Source: Azospirillaceae bacterium (GTDB lineage: Bacteria; Pseudomonadota; Alphaproteobacteria; Azospirillales; Azospirillaceae). Taken from it: a stretch of 64,000 nt of DNA. This document shows, piece by piece, positions 9,379 through 17,598 of the stretch; position 1 is the first letter of the stretch, and the number at the start of each line of letters is the position of its first letter. A program made the position numbers and the translations under genes. The notes beneath the pieces were generated by a model. The model searched no databases. It saw only the letters and a list, made by a program, of their open reading frames with translations, and was not told the origin of the DNA. The DNA is taken from the NCBI GenBank assembly GCA_031291675.1, contig JARLIO010000034.1, positions 1-64,000 on the forward strand, written 5' to 3'.

Positions 9379-10656
9379 TCAATGGAACTGATCGGTCTCG
9401 GTCGAACCCTTCAGCGCGGTCGTCGAAGACTGGCCGGCGGTGATGGCCAACGACACCGCGTCGAAATAACCGGTACCAACCTCGCGCTGGTGCTTGGTTG
9501 CGGTGTAACCGACCGCCTCGGCGGCGAACTCGGCCTGCTGCAGTTCCGAATAGGCCGCCATGCCCCGCTGCTTGTAGCCGCGTGCCAGGTCGAATGTCGC
9601 ATAGTTGAGGCTGTGGAAACCGGCCAGGGTGACGAACTGGTATTTGTATCCCATCGCGCCCAGCTCCTGCTGGAAATTGGCGATCGTGGCTTCGTCGAGA
9701 TTGGCTTTCCAGTTGAAGCTCGGTGAGCAATTGTAGGCCAGCAACTTGCCGGGAAACTGCGCATGGACGGCCTCGGCGAAGCGGCGGGCATCGGCGAGAT
9801 TGGGCTTGGAGGTTTCCCACCACAGCAGGTCGGCATAGGGGGCATAGGCCAGACCCCGCGCGATGCAGTAATCGACGCCGACGCCCTTGCGGATGCGGAA
9901 GAAGCCTTCCGGGGTCCGGTCCTGGCGATCGATGAACGGATGATCGCGTTCGTCAACGTCACTGGTGATCAGTTGCGCGCTTTCGGCATCGGTCCGGGCG
10001 ATCACCAGGGTCGAGGTGCCGCAGACATCGGCGCCCAGACGGGCCGCGTTGAGGGTGCGGATGAATTGCTGAACCGGGATCAGCACCTTGCCGCCGAGAT
10101 GGCCACATTTCTTTTCCGAGGCCAGCTGGTCCTCGAAATGGACACCGGCGGCGCCGGCCTCGATCATCGCCTTCATCAACTCGAAGGCATTGAGCGGCCC
10201 GCCGAAGCCGGCCTCGGCGTCGGCGATGATCGGGGCAAACCAATAGGTGTCGCCCTTGCCTTCCAGGGTCTGGATCTGATCGGCACGCTGCAGCGCATTG
10301 TTGATCCGCTTGACCACCAGCGGCACCGAGTTGGCCGGATACAGGCTCTGGTCGGGATACATCTGCCCGGCCAGATTGGCGTCGGCCGCGACCTGCCAGC
10401 CCGACAGATAGATGGCCTCAAGACCGGCGCGGACCATCTGGACCGCCTGATTTCCGGTGAACGCGCCCAGCGAATTGACATAGGGTCGGGTGTGCAGCAG
10501 ATCCCACAGCCGGCGCGCCCCCAATTCGGCCAGGGTGTACTCGATCCGCACCGAGCCCGCGAGCCGGGCGACGTCGGCGGCGGAGAAGTCACGGCGGATC
10601 CCGGCGAAGCGGCCGGCCTGCGGGGCGGTCTTGCTGGTTTCGTCGAGCGGGGACAT
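9379..10656 (-). CDS. aceA: Isocitrate lyase
   Basis: Isocitrate lyase cleaves isocitrate into succinate and glyoxylate, the first step of the glyoxylate shunt for growth on acetate and fatty acids; it is cytosolic and Mg-dependent. The 425-residue protein has the catalytic motif KKCGHLGGK near residues 179-187, the substrate-loop region [17 protein letters not shown]-like segment and the C-terminal [17 protein letters not shown]. The ATG at 10656 is preceded by AGGAAGGA at good spacing. It is divergent from a ScfR-type regulator, the usual partner of this enzyme in alphaproteobacteria, and has its own terminator. Malate synthase is not in the window. Confidence 0.97.
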   Translation of the reverse strand: MSPLDETSKTAPQAGRFAGIRRDFSAADVARLAGSVRIEYTLAELGARRLWDLLHTRPYVNSLGAFTGNQAVQMVRAGLEAIYLSGWQVAADANLAGQMYPDQSLYPANSVPLVVKRINNALQRADQIQTLEGKGDTYWFAPIIADAEAGFGGPLNAFELMKAMIEAGAAGVHFEDQLASEKKCGHLGGKVLIPVQQFIRTLNAARLGADVCGTSTLVIARTDAESAQLITSDVDERDHPFIDRQDRTPEGFFRIRKGVGVDYCIARGLAYAPYADLLWWETSKPNLADARRFAEAVHAQFPGKLLAYNCSPSFNWKANLDEATIANFQQELGAMGYKYQFVTLAGFHSLNYATFDLARGYKQRGMAAYSELQQAEFAAEAVGYTATKHQREVGTGYFDAVSLAITAGQSSTTALKGSTETDQFH

Positions 10657-10787
10657 GGTGTGTGTTCCTTCCTGAAATTCGTGTCGATGATTTACAGAGC
10701 ACGGTCGTTACCGGCCTGTGCGTGCCTTCCCGTGCGCTGAAAGGGTAATGTTCTGCCTTTCAGCGGTTCAGTTAAGCAATTTCCATA

Positions 10788-10816
10788 CAGATATGGCGGT
10801 GACGGGTGCATTGCAA
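10788..10816 (-). promoter_or_regulatory. Candidate aceA promoter
   Basis: On the minus strand TTGCAA (10811-10816) and TATCTG (10788-10793) are spaced 17 bases apart, upstream of aceA. It faces away from the scfR-type promoter a few bases further right. Assigned by eye from consensus similarity. Confidence 0.5.
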
Positions 10817-10823
10817 CATGATA

Positions 10824-10852
10824 TTGATTGTAAAAGTGTAAGTGTGTATAGA
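10824..10852 (+). promoter_or_regulatory. Candidate promoter of the ScfR-type regulator
   Basis: TTGATT (10824-10829) and TATAGA (10847-10852) are separated by exactly 17 bases. The predicted start site near 10859 leaves a leader of about 70 bases before the ATG at 10931. Confidence 0.55.
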
Positions 10853-10869
10853 GCGCACAGACGTAGCCC

Positions 10870-10892
10870 GTAAATCTGTAAATCTTGTAAAC
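10870..10892. promoter_or_regulatory. Tandem-repeat operator candidate between aceA and its regulator
   Basis: Two perfect head-to-tail copies of GTAAATCT (10870-10877 and 10878-10885) are followed after one base by a third partial copy GTAAAC (10887-10892). They sit just downstream of the predicted start site of the regulator gene, where a bound protein would block its own transcription. The A/T richness stands out in this GC-rich DNA. Confidence 0.45.
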
Positions 10893-10930
10893 CGGGACCG
10901 GCGGCCCGGACGGCGACGCGGAGGACGGCG

Positions 10931-12364
10931 ATGGAAAAAAAGGCCATGATGGGGCCCAAGGTGCGACGCCTGCGCCACGAGCACAGCCTGACCCAGGTCG
11001 AGATGGCGGCCCAGATCGGCATCTCGGCCAGCTACCTCAATCTGATCGAGCATAACCAGCGCCCGGTCACGGTGGCGCTGTTGCTGAAGCTCGGCCAGGC
11101 CTTCGATATCGACCTGCAAAGCTTCGGCGAGGACGAGGAATCGCACCTGCTGGCCGGCTTGAAAGAGGTCTTCTCCGATCCCCTGTTCGGCACATCGGAC
11201 CTGCGCAACCAGGATTTCCGCGAACTGGCCACCGCGGCCCCGACCCTGGGTCAGGCCGTGCTGTCGCTCTATCAGGCCTACCGCCAGGCCCGCGAGGATA
11301 TCCAGGCCCTGGCCGAGCGCGTCGCCGACCCCGACAAGCTGCAATTCGTTCAGACCGGCGCCTTCCCCATCGAGGAGGTCCGCGAGTTCTTCCACAATCG
11401 CAACAACCACTTTCCCGAACTCGAAGTCGCCGCCGAAGATCTGGCCGAACAGGCGCATCTCCAGCTCGACGATCTGGCCCGCGGTCTGACCGACTATCTC
11501 GAGTCGGCCCATTCGGTCCGGGTCAAGGCGATGCCGCTGGAGGTGATGAAGCAGAATCTGCGCCGCTATGACCGCCACAGCCGCCGCATCCTGCTGTCGG
11601 AAATGCTGCCGTCATCGGGCCGCCATTTCCAGCTCGCCAGCCAGATCGCGCTGCTGCGCCACCGCGACCTGCTTGACACGCTGGTGCGTCAGGCCAGCTT
11701 TTCCAGCGATGAAACAAGGCGCATCGCGCGAATCGGTTTGGCCAACTACTTCGCCGGCGCCGTGATGATGCCCTATGGCCGGTTTCTCGATGCGGCGCGC
11801 GCGGTGCGCTACGACGTCGAAATTCTGCGCCACCGCTTTGATACCAGCTTCGAACAGGTCTGCCACCGGTTGACGACGCTGCAACGCCCGGGCGCCAAGG
11901 GAGTGCCATTCTTCCTGATCCGCATCGATATCGCCGGCAATGTCTCGAAACGCTTCAGCGCCGGCAGCATGAATTTCGCCCGGTTCGGCGGCGCCTGTCC
12001 GCGCTGGAACGTCCACGACGCGTTCCGGACTCCGGGGCTGATCCAGACCCAGGTCGCCGAAATGCCCGACGGCACCTGCTATTTCAGCATCGCCTGCACC
12101 GTGACCAAGAGCGGCGGCGGTTACCGCAACCCGCCCCAGCAATTCGCCATCGGCCTGGGCTGTGAAGCCAGCCATGCCCCGCAACTGGTCTATGCCGACG
12201 GGGTCGACCTGGGCAACAAGGAGGCCCGGACGCCGATCGGGGTCAATTGCCGCCTGTGCCCGCGCCCCGATTGCACCCAGCGCGCCTTTCCGCCGCTCAA
12301 TCAACGGCTTCAGGTCGACGAAAACCGTCGCGGCCTGTCGGCCTATCTGTTCCAGCCGGGGTGA
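10931..12364 (+). CDS. ScfR/RamB-type regulator of short-chain fatty acid metabolism
   Basis: The 477-residue protein starts with a XRE/Cro helix-turn-helix (about residues 9-65: LRHEHSLTQVEMAAQIGIS, YLNLIEHNQRPVTV). This is followed by an IrrE-like central region without a HExxH zinc motif and the C-terminal domain typical of ScfRs/RamB proteins (NFARFGGACPRWNVHDAF, and a cysteine-rich VNCRLCPRPDCTQRAF). Known members respond to acyl-CoA status and control isocitrate lyase and other acetate and propionate genes. Divergent placement next to aceA supports the same job here. Whether it activates or represses aceA cannot be read from sequence. Its 3' end overlaps the convergent LysR gene by 68 bases. 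Confidence 0.9.
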   Translation: MEKKAMMGPKVRRLRHEHSLTQVEMAAQIGISASYLNLIEHNQRPVTVALLLKLGQAFDIDLQSFGEDEESHLLAGLKEVFSDPLFGTSDLRNQDFRELATAAPTLGQAVLSLYQAYRQAREDIQALAERVADPDKLQFVQTGAFPIEEVREFFHNRNNHFPELEVAAEDLAEQAHLQLDDLARGLTDYLESAHSVRVKAMPLEVMKQNLRRYDRHSRRILLSEMLPSSGRHFQLASQIALLRHRDLLDTLVRQASFSSDETRRIARIGLANYFAGAVMMPYGRFLDAARAVRYDVEILRHRFDTSFEQVCHRLTTLQRPGAKGVPFFLIRIDIAGNVSKRFSAGSMNFARFGGACPRWNVHDAFRTPGLIQTQVAEMPDGTCYFSIACTVTKSGGGYRNPPQQFAIGLGCEASHAPQLVYADGVDLGNKEARTPIGVNCRLCPRPDCTQRAFPPLNQRLQVDENRRGLSAYLFQPG

Positions 12365-13253
12365 CGGGCGCGGCGATCGCGGCCGGGGCGGCACCAGGCC
12401 GGGCCATCGCCAGGAAGGCGGTCATCGCGCTCGATATGTAGGCATCATCGCGATGGACGAACAGCGTCTCGACCGCAGCCTCTTCGGGGGCCAGTTCGTG
12501 AACCGCCACCCGACCCTGCTGCCAAGCCTCCGCGACGACGGCCTTGGGCAGCAGGGTGACACCGATGCCCGCCGAAACGCAGGCAAGGATCGCCTCGATC
12601 GAACCAAACTCAAAGGGCCGGGTCACGACAATCCCCCGGCGCGCCAGCACGGCATCGAGCCGCTGACGGTAGCAACAGCCGATCTGGAATACGATCGTCT
12701 TCAGCTCGTCGATCGCGGCCAGGTCGCGCGGCGCCCGGATCGCCCGCTCGGTGACCAGAACCAGCTCCTCGCAGAACACCACCTCCCGATGGAGCCGCGG
12801 ATGATCGACCGGGCCGGCGACAAACGCGCCGTCGAGCCGCCCGTCGATGACATCAGCGACCAGCCGGGCGGTCGTTCCGGTGCTGACCGCGAGGCGAACC
12901 TGGGGATGCTGCCGGGCGAACCGGCTGAGCAGCGGCGACAGACGCAGCGCCGCGGTTGTTTCCAGGCTGCCCAGCAACAGGGCACCGCCCGGCGAACCGT
13001 CATCGCAGGCCGCGGACCGGGCGTCGGCGAACAGTTTGGTGATCCGGCCGACAAAAGGCAACATGCGCTGGCCCGCCGCGGTCAGGGTGACGCCCCGGGC
13101 GTGGCGTTCAAACAGGGTGACGCCGATCTCGGCCTCGAGCGCCCGGATCCGCGCCGTGACATTGGACTGGACGGTATGCAGGGTGGCCGCCGCCCGGTTC
13201 ATGCTGCCGGACCGGGCAACCGCTTCGAAGACCCTCAAATCGCCGGCATCCAT
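12297..13253 (-). CDS. LysR family transcriptional regulator
   Basis: The protein has 318 residues with a standard N-terminal winged helix-turn-helix (MDAGDLRVFEAVARSGSM, then TLHTVQSNVTARIRALE and LFERHARGVTLTAAGQ). A LysR substrate-binding domain with LLGSLETTAALRLSPLL follows. It is longer at the C-terminus than typical because the last 20 or so residues (PAAIAAPVTPAGTDRP) are read through the antisense of the upstream regulator's end. LysR genes are commonly divergent from the gene they control. The nearest divergent gene is the YbfB/YjiJ-type exporter at 13918, with the CRISPR array between them. Effector unknown. Confidence 0.93.
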   Translation of the reverse strand: MDAGDLRVFEAVARSGSMNRAAATLHTVQSNVTARIRALEAEIGVTLFERHARGVTLTAAGQRMLPFVGRITKLFADARSAACDDGSPGGALLLGSLETTAALRLSPLLSRFARQHPQVRLAVSTGTTARLVADVIDGRLDGAFVAGPVDHPRLHREVVFCEELVLVTERAIRAPRDLAAIDELKTIVFQIGCCYRQRLDAVLARRGIVVTRPFEFGSIEAILACVSAGIGVTLLPKAVVAEAWQQGRVAVHELAPEEAAVETLFVHRDDAYISSAMTAFLAMARPGAAPAAIAAPVTPAGTDRPTGRDGFRRPEAVD

Positions 13254-13358
13254 GCGGTTACCCCTCTGGCTTTCCGATCACCGCCCGCCCTGATGATCAT
13301 GAAAAGCGATAGCCAGATCAAGACCGTTCCACGGAACGCCGCCGGGGTGGGCGGGTGC

Positions 13359-13631
13359 TGGTTTATCCCCGCTAGCGCAGAGAACACGCCCGATGCAGCT
13401 TGTCGGCATCTGCTGATAGCGGTTCATCCCCGCACGCGCGGGGAACACGCGTCTGGCGCATCCGTAGCGCTAGTGTGGATCGGTTCATCCCCGCACGCGC
13501 GGGGAACACTGCCGTTGGTCGACGTGGTTCCTGTTGCCGCGCGGTTCATCCCCGCACGCGCGGGGAACACAGCACCAGATCTCTGTACCATGATGAACGA
13601 TTCGGTTCATCCCCGCACGCGCGGGGAACAC
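13359..13631 (-). CRISPR. Type I-E CRISPR array, 5 repeats and 4 spacers
   Basis: Four identical 29-base repeats lie at 13420-13448, 13481-13509, 13542-13570 and 13603-13631. A degenerate fifth copy at 13359-13387 has six mismatches. All four spacers (13388-13419, 13449-13480, 13510-13541, 13571-13602) are exactly 32 bases. The plus-strand repeat begins CGGTTCATCCCCGC and ends GCGGGGAACAC, the I-E consensus reversed, so transcription should run on the minus strand. The degenerate repeat then falls at the leader-distal end, as expected. No cas gene is within the window, so this array depends on Cas proteins encoded elsewhere or is a relic. Confidence 0.97.
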
Positions 13632-13700
13632 TCTTCCTGGAAGTCATTCTTCCATAAGACTCTTTTGACTGTCAAAGAATCTACCGATCCAAACGACCCG
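13632..13700 (-). promoter_or_regulatory. Probable CRISPR leader
   Basis: The sequence next to the last perfect repeat is clearly more A/T-rich than its surroundings (for example CCATAAGACTCTTTTGACTG). It lies on the side predicted to be the leader from repeat orientation and from the degenerate repeat at the opposite end. The boundary is approximate. Confidence 0.5.
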
Positions 13701-13754
13701 TTTTCCGCTTTTTCGGGCGCGGGGAGCGGTCGGTTCGGACGGCAGAAACCCACC

Positions 13755-13799
13755 TGTCCCGTCCCGAAAGCCCGGGACGGGACAAGCCGTCCCGGCTTG
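13755..13799. repeat. Two consecutive perfect hairpins
   Basis: TGTCCCGTCCCG (13755-13766) pairs perfectly with CGGGACGGGACA (13773-13784) around a 6-base loop. It is followed at once by CAAGCCG (13783-13789) pairing with CGGCTTG (13793-13799). No U-tract follows on either strand. The region lies between the CRISPR leader and the MFS gene and could be a repetitive extragenic element. Confidence 0.5.
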
Positions 13800-13917
13800 C
13801 GCCGCCCGTCATCGCAATCTCAAAACATGATAACGCCTATCACAACGATTCGCTTCTGGCGATGACCCGGGGCGCCCATCTCTGGGCCAGACGCAACAGC
13901 CCCCTCCCGGCACCGCC

Positions 13918-15135
13918 ATGGACCAGACCGCCAGCGACGATCATGCCGTCCCCTGCCACCCCGCTTGGGCCTGGCACGCCACCCTGTCCGGCCTGTGCGC
14001 CAGCCTGGTCGGGATCGGGCTGGCCCGCTTCGCCTACACGCCGCTGCTGCCCGCGATCGTCGATGCGCACTGGTTCGCGGCATCGACGGCGGCCTATCTC
14101 GGCGCCGCCAATCTGGCGGGATATCTGGCCGGTGCCCTGCTCGGCCGACCCCTGGCGCAACGGGTCCCGACGGCGACGGTGATCCGGGCGATGATGGTGC
14201 TGGCGACCGTAACCTTCTTTGCCTGCGCCGTGCCGCTGTCCTTCACCTGGTTCTTCCTGTGGCGCCTTGCCGCCGGGCTGGCCGGCGGTGCCCTGATGGT
14301 GCTGGCGGCACCGGCGGTGCTGCCCCATGTTGCGCCGTCGCGGCGCGGTCTGGCGGCCGGCGTGATCTTCACCGGCGTCGGTCTCGGCATCGCGGCATCG
14401 GGCACGCTGGTCCCGATCCTGTTGCGCCAGGGGCTGACGGCGACATGGCTGGGGCTGGGGATCCTGGCGCTGATGCTGACCCTGGTGGCCTGGCGCGGCT
14501 GGCCCGACGGCGGTGCCGTGGCGACGCGGTGGCGCGGGAGCCCCCGGTCGCGCCAGGGCACGGTGACGTTGCGGGCGCTCTATGGCGAATACGCGCTCAA
14601 CGCGGCCGGCCTGGTGCCCCACATGATCTTCCTGGTCGATTTCGTCGCCCGCGGCCTGGGCCAGGGCGTGGCCCGCGGGGCGGAATACTGGGTGCTGTTC
14701 GGGCTCGGCGCCATGATGGGACCGCTGCTGGGCGGCCACCTCGCCGACCGCATCGGCTTCGGCGCGGCGCTACGCTGCGCCTATGTCGTCGAGGCGCTCG
14801 CGGTTGTGGTGCCGGTGCTGACGCCGGCGCCCGGCTGGCTGATGCTGTCCAGCGTGATCGTCGGCGGGTTCACGCCCGGGATTGTCCCCTTGGTGCTGGG
14901 GCGGATCCACGAGCTGTTGGCGCCCGATCCCGCCGCCCAACAGGCGGCCTGGGGCGTCGCGACCACCGGCTTTGCCACGTTTCAGGCGCTGGGGGCCTAT
15001 GGGATGTCATTCCTGTTTGCCCGGGGCGGCGATGATCGTCTGCTGTTCCTGCTCGGTGCCGTGGCGATGGCGCTTGCTCTGGCGCTCGACCTGGCCGCCG
15101 CCGTCGGCGCACGGCGCGACCCCGCCGCGACCTGA
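13918..15135 (+). CDS. MFS transporter, YbfB/YjiJ family
   Basis: The 405-residue protein has about twelve hydrophobic segments. The N-terminal LVGIGLARFAYTPLLPAIV is typical of the YbfB/YjiJ group of major facilitator proteins, which also carry a central GLVPHMIFLVDFVARGLGQ segment. It is an inner-membrane secondary transporter, probably an exporter, of unknown substrate. Members are often adjacent to and controlled by a LysR regulator; here the LysR gene lies divergently at 13253, across the CRISPR array. The ATG at 13918 was taken as start because it precedes the first membrane segment by about 25 residues. Confidence 0.85.
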   Translation: MDQTASDDHAVPCHPAWAWHATLSGLCASLVGIGLARFAYTPLLPAIVDAHWFAASTAAYLGAANLAGYLAGALLGRPLAQRVPTATVIRAMMVLATVTFFACAVPLSFTWFFLWRLAAGLAGGALMVLAAPAVLPHVAPSRRGLAAGVIFTGVGLGIAASGTLVPILLRQGLTATWLGLGILALMLTLVAWRGWPDGGAVATRWRGSPRSRQGTVTLRALYGEYALNAAGLVPHMIFLVDFVARGLGQGVARGAEYWVLFGLGAMMGPLLGGHLADRIGFGAALRCAYVVEALAVVVPVLTPAPGWLMLSSVIVGGFTPGIVPLVLGRIHELLAPDPAAQQAAWGVATTGFATFQALGAYGMSFLFARGGDDRLLFLLGAVAMALALALDLAAAVGARRDPAAT

Positions 15136-15151
15136 GCCGCCGCGGTCCGCC

Positions 15152-15556
15152 TCAGTGAAGCGGGCCGCGCGGCAGCGCCGTCGGATCCTCGATTTCCGTA
15201 ACCTGATGGCCGGCCTGGTGGAACACCAGGCGCCACTGGCGATCCTCAACGACGAAACCGTTGGTCGCCACCAGGAGCGCGTCGCCGATGATCTCGTTGC
15301 CAACCACCAGAATCAGTCCGGCATGCACCAGTGGACGGCCTTCGTGAAACACAATTTTGGGGGCCATCGCATTGTTGAGGATACCGTGCCAACTGTGCAG
15401 CACCGCCGCGCGGCCGATCAGCGGCGGCCACCCCGGATGGATGCACAGCACCGGCGCCTGGACCGCCCACAGCGCATCCATCAACGCCACATCCCGTTCA
15501 GAGAACGCCCGGTAGAAGGTTCGGTTGGCGGCCAAAGCGCCATCGCTGTCGGTCAT
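15152..15556 (-). CDS. SnoaL-like / NTF2-fold protein
   Basis: The 134-residue protein starts MTDSDGALAANRTFYRAFSE and contains ALMDALWA, CIHPGWPPLIGRAAVLHSW and a beta-rich second half. This is the pattern of small NTF2-like (SnoaL_3) proteins, cone-shaped folds used as small enzymes or binding domains. No specific ligand can be given. The frame is open upstream to 15616, but the ATG at 15556 matches family starts better. It is convergent with the MFS gene, leaving only 16 bases between them. Confidence 0.8.
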   Translation of the reverse strand: MTDSDGALAANRTFYRAFSERDVALMDALWAVQAPVLCIHPGWPPLIGRAAVLHSWHGILNNAMAPKIVFHEGRPLVHAGLILVVGNEIIGDALLVATNGFVVEDRQWRLVFHQAGHQVTEIEDPTALPRGPLH

Positions 15557-15791
15557 GTCTCGCCCTCCCCTTACGGTCCGGCCGCATCCTGGCCCGGCAA
15601 CGGCCCCGCGCGGCACTGAAACGGCGACGTCGACACGGGGGACAAAGCTGCGGCACTACACCCGCGATCGGCCCCGACACGGTGACGGCCCGCCGCCAGG
15701 CGGGGCGCGGCCCGGCACCGCGGAAACCGGCTGGGGCCATCGAAGCGATACAACGGTATTCCGCCCCTGGATTACCGGGAAGAATGCGAAG

Positions 15792-16105
15792 ATGCACCAG
15801 GAATTTAACCAGCTGCTTCAATTGCGCCTTGTCGGCCTGTTATCGGCAGCATCCAGCGTCATGGTCGATGCCAACGATACCGTCGAGCCGCCGCCTTATT
15901 CATTCCAGGTCCATTTTCCCCGAATCGAATTTGTGCTCGATGGCAGCTACACTAATACGTTGTGTGCTGCCGAGGGGGAACCGTTGGAGTCCAGCCTTGA
16001 GGCCGGATCCTGCCTGTTCGTCCCGGCCGCGACCCCAACTATTTCTGCCGGGTGTTCAAACGCGATGTCCGGCTGACGCCGACGGCTTACCGCGTCGCCA
16101 CCTGA
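15792..16105 (+). pseudogene. AraC-family regulator pseudogene with internal deletion
   Basis: From the ATG at 15792 the frame encodes an N-terminal cupin-like piece (FPRIEFVLDGSYTN, then EAGSCLFVPAA). It then switches, in a different frame, to DPNYFCRVFKRDVRLTPTAYR ending at the stop 16103-16105. The latter is the hallmark last helix of AraC/XylS DNA-binding domains, normally about 200 residues further on. The middle of the protein, including the first helix-turn-helix, is missing, and the junction is out of frame near 16032. The remnant cannot bind DNA. Its end overlaps the 3' end of manA by 19 bases. Confidence 0.75.
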
Positions 16106-17316
16106 TGGTCGGCCTCCGGCGCTGCCGCATCGGCCCCGACCTGGACCCGGAACAGCCGGGTCCCGGCGTCGCCGAAGATGCGGTAAGCCGTCCCGGCGGC
16201 GACGAACAGACTCTCGCCCCGGCACAGCGCCTGGAACCGATGATCGCACTGCACCGTGGCCTGACCGTCGAGCACGAACAGAATTTCCGGCCCCGCCGTC
16301 GCCGCCAGCGATTCCCGGGCGTCATCGCCGAATTGCAGATCATCCAGCGCGAAATCCGCGCAGAGCGTCGGATAGTGGTTGATCACGGCCCCCACCCGTG
16401 TCGGCTGATACAGCGCCGGCCGCGATTCGCGGTACTCCAGAACCGACAGCAGCTCCGGAATATCGACATGTTTAGGCGTCAGTCCGGCGCGCAGCACATT
16501 GTCCGAATTGGCCATCAGCTCGACATTCTGGCCCCGCAAATAGGCATGGGGCAGGCGCGCCGGCTGATAGATCGCCTGTCCCGGTTCGAAGGCGGCCAGA
16601 TTGAGAAAGAAGAACGCGAACAAGCCGGGATCCGCCGTCGAACCGGCTTCGCGCGCCGCCTGAAGCAGCCAGTATTCCGGCACCGCCTCGTCAAGCGCCG
16701 GCCAGGCCTCGACGCTGGCGATCACCGCACCGATGCGCCGCGCGACCTCGGCCTTGGGCATCGTCATCACCGCGGCATAACCCTGGCCCAATCCCTGGCT
16801 CGCCACCCGCACCGCCAGATCGCGGGTCGCCTCATAGGCCGCCAGATGCAAACAGATCGCCCCCAGCGGGCGAAACCCGTGCAGCATGTGGAACCGGCTC
16901 AGCGCGATCGCCATTTCCGGCTTGTGGTTGTCATCGCGATAATTGCGTTCGGCCTCGGGCTTGCCGGCCTCCCGCGCGAATCCCGCCTCGGCCTGGCCCT
17001 TGTCGGGATGCACCTGGATCGACAGCATCCGTTCGACATCCAGCACCTTGAACAGATAAGGCAGACGGCCGAAGCGGCGCGCGACGGCGGCACCGAGAAG
17101 CCCGACCGGATCGGCGGCAATCGCCCGGTCCAGCGGCACCGCCGCGTCACCCATTCCCAGGCGCGACGGCGTCCGCGGATGCGCGCCCAGCCACCATTCA
17201 GCCACCGGGGCCCCCGCCGCAGGCCGGGCCGCGGCACCGATCAGGGCCGGGATATAGCGCGTGCCACCCCAGGCGTAGTTCTGGGCAATTCCCTGTAACG
17301 GAAAGATCTTATTCAT
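16087..17316 (-). CDS. manA: Mannose-6-phosphate isomerase, class I
   Basis: This zinc enzyme interconverts fructose-6-phosphate and mannose-6-phosphate, feeding GDP-mannose and envelope sugars. The 409-residue protein has family signatures: the N-terminal NYAWGGTRYIPALIG, PVAEWWLGAHPRTPS, VHPDKGQAEAGFARE, PHAYLRGQNVELMANSDNV and the C-terminal FVLDGQATVQCDHRFQ cupin strands. The ATG at 17316 gives the family N-terminus (MNKIFPLQGIAQNYAWGG); upstream codons in the frame have no homologous look. It precedes a lipid kinase on the same strand, but they are more than 280 bases apart. Confidence 0.95.
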   Translation of the reverse strand: MNKIFPLQGIAQNYAWGGTRYIPALIGAAARPAAGAPVAEWWLGAHPRTPSRLGMGDAAVPLDRAIAADPVGLLGAAVARRFGRLPYLFKVLDVERMLSIQVHPDKGQAEAGFAREAGKPEAERNYRDDNHKPEMAIALSRFHMLHGFRPLGAICLHLAAYEATRDLAVRVASQGLGQGYAAVMTMPKAEVARRIGAVIASVEAWPALDEAVPEYWLLQAAREAGSTADPGLFAFFFLNLAAFEPGQAIYQPARLPHAYLRGQNVELMANSDNVLRAGLTPKHVDIPELLSVLEYRESRPALYQPTRVGAVINHYPTLCADFALDDLQFGDDARESLAATAGPEILFVLDGQATVQCDHRFQALCRGESLFVAAGTAYRIFGDAGTRLFRVQVGADAAAPEADHQVATR

Positions 17317-17517
17317 CACCGCCCAGTCCCGGTTCGCGGGTCGGCATGACCCGGGCTTGTTCCACCGTCGCGCACGCCCGCAGGGCGTCATGGAATCCAG
17401 CATGCATGATGCGACGGGCCAGACGCGAGAAAATCTTGAGGTCAGCCTCGCCGACCCGCGCGATGCCGGAATCACCTGCCCCGGCATCGTCCACGGAGCC
17501 CCTGTTGGCCCCGGCCA

Positions 17518-17565
17518 CCGCCGGGGGCGATCACGCCCAACCTTCCGCCGGGGGCGATCGCGCCC
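17518..17565. repeat. Two-copy direct repeat, 27-base period
   Basis: CCGCCGGGGGCGATC, one variable base, then CGCCC occurs at 17518-17538 and again at 17545-17565, within the space between manA and the lipid kinase gene. Each copy is itself partly palindromic (GGGCGATCGCGCCC in the second). Function unknown. Confidence 0.45.
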
Positions 17566-17598
17566 CCAAACACCTTACCATTGTCGCAGCCGGGCCCC

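Noticed and set aside
9024-9391. Small plus-strand frames between the PfpI-like gene and aceA
   Set aside because: They overlap each other in two frames, run through the strong aceA terminator hairpin and show no protein family features.
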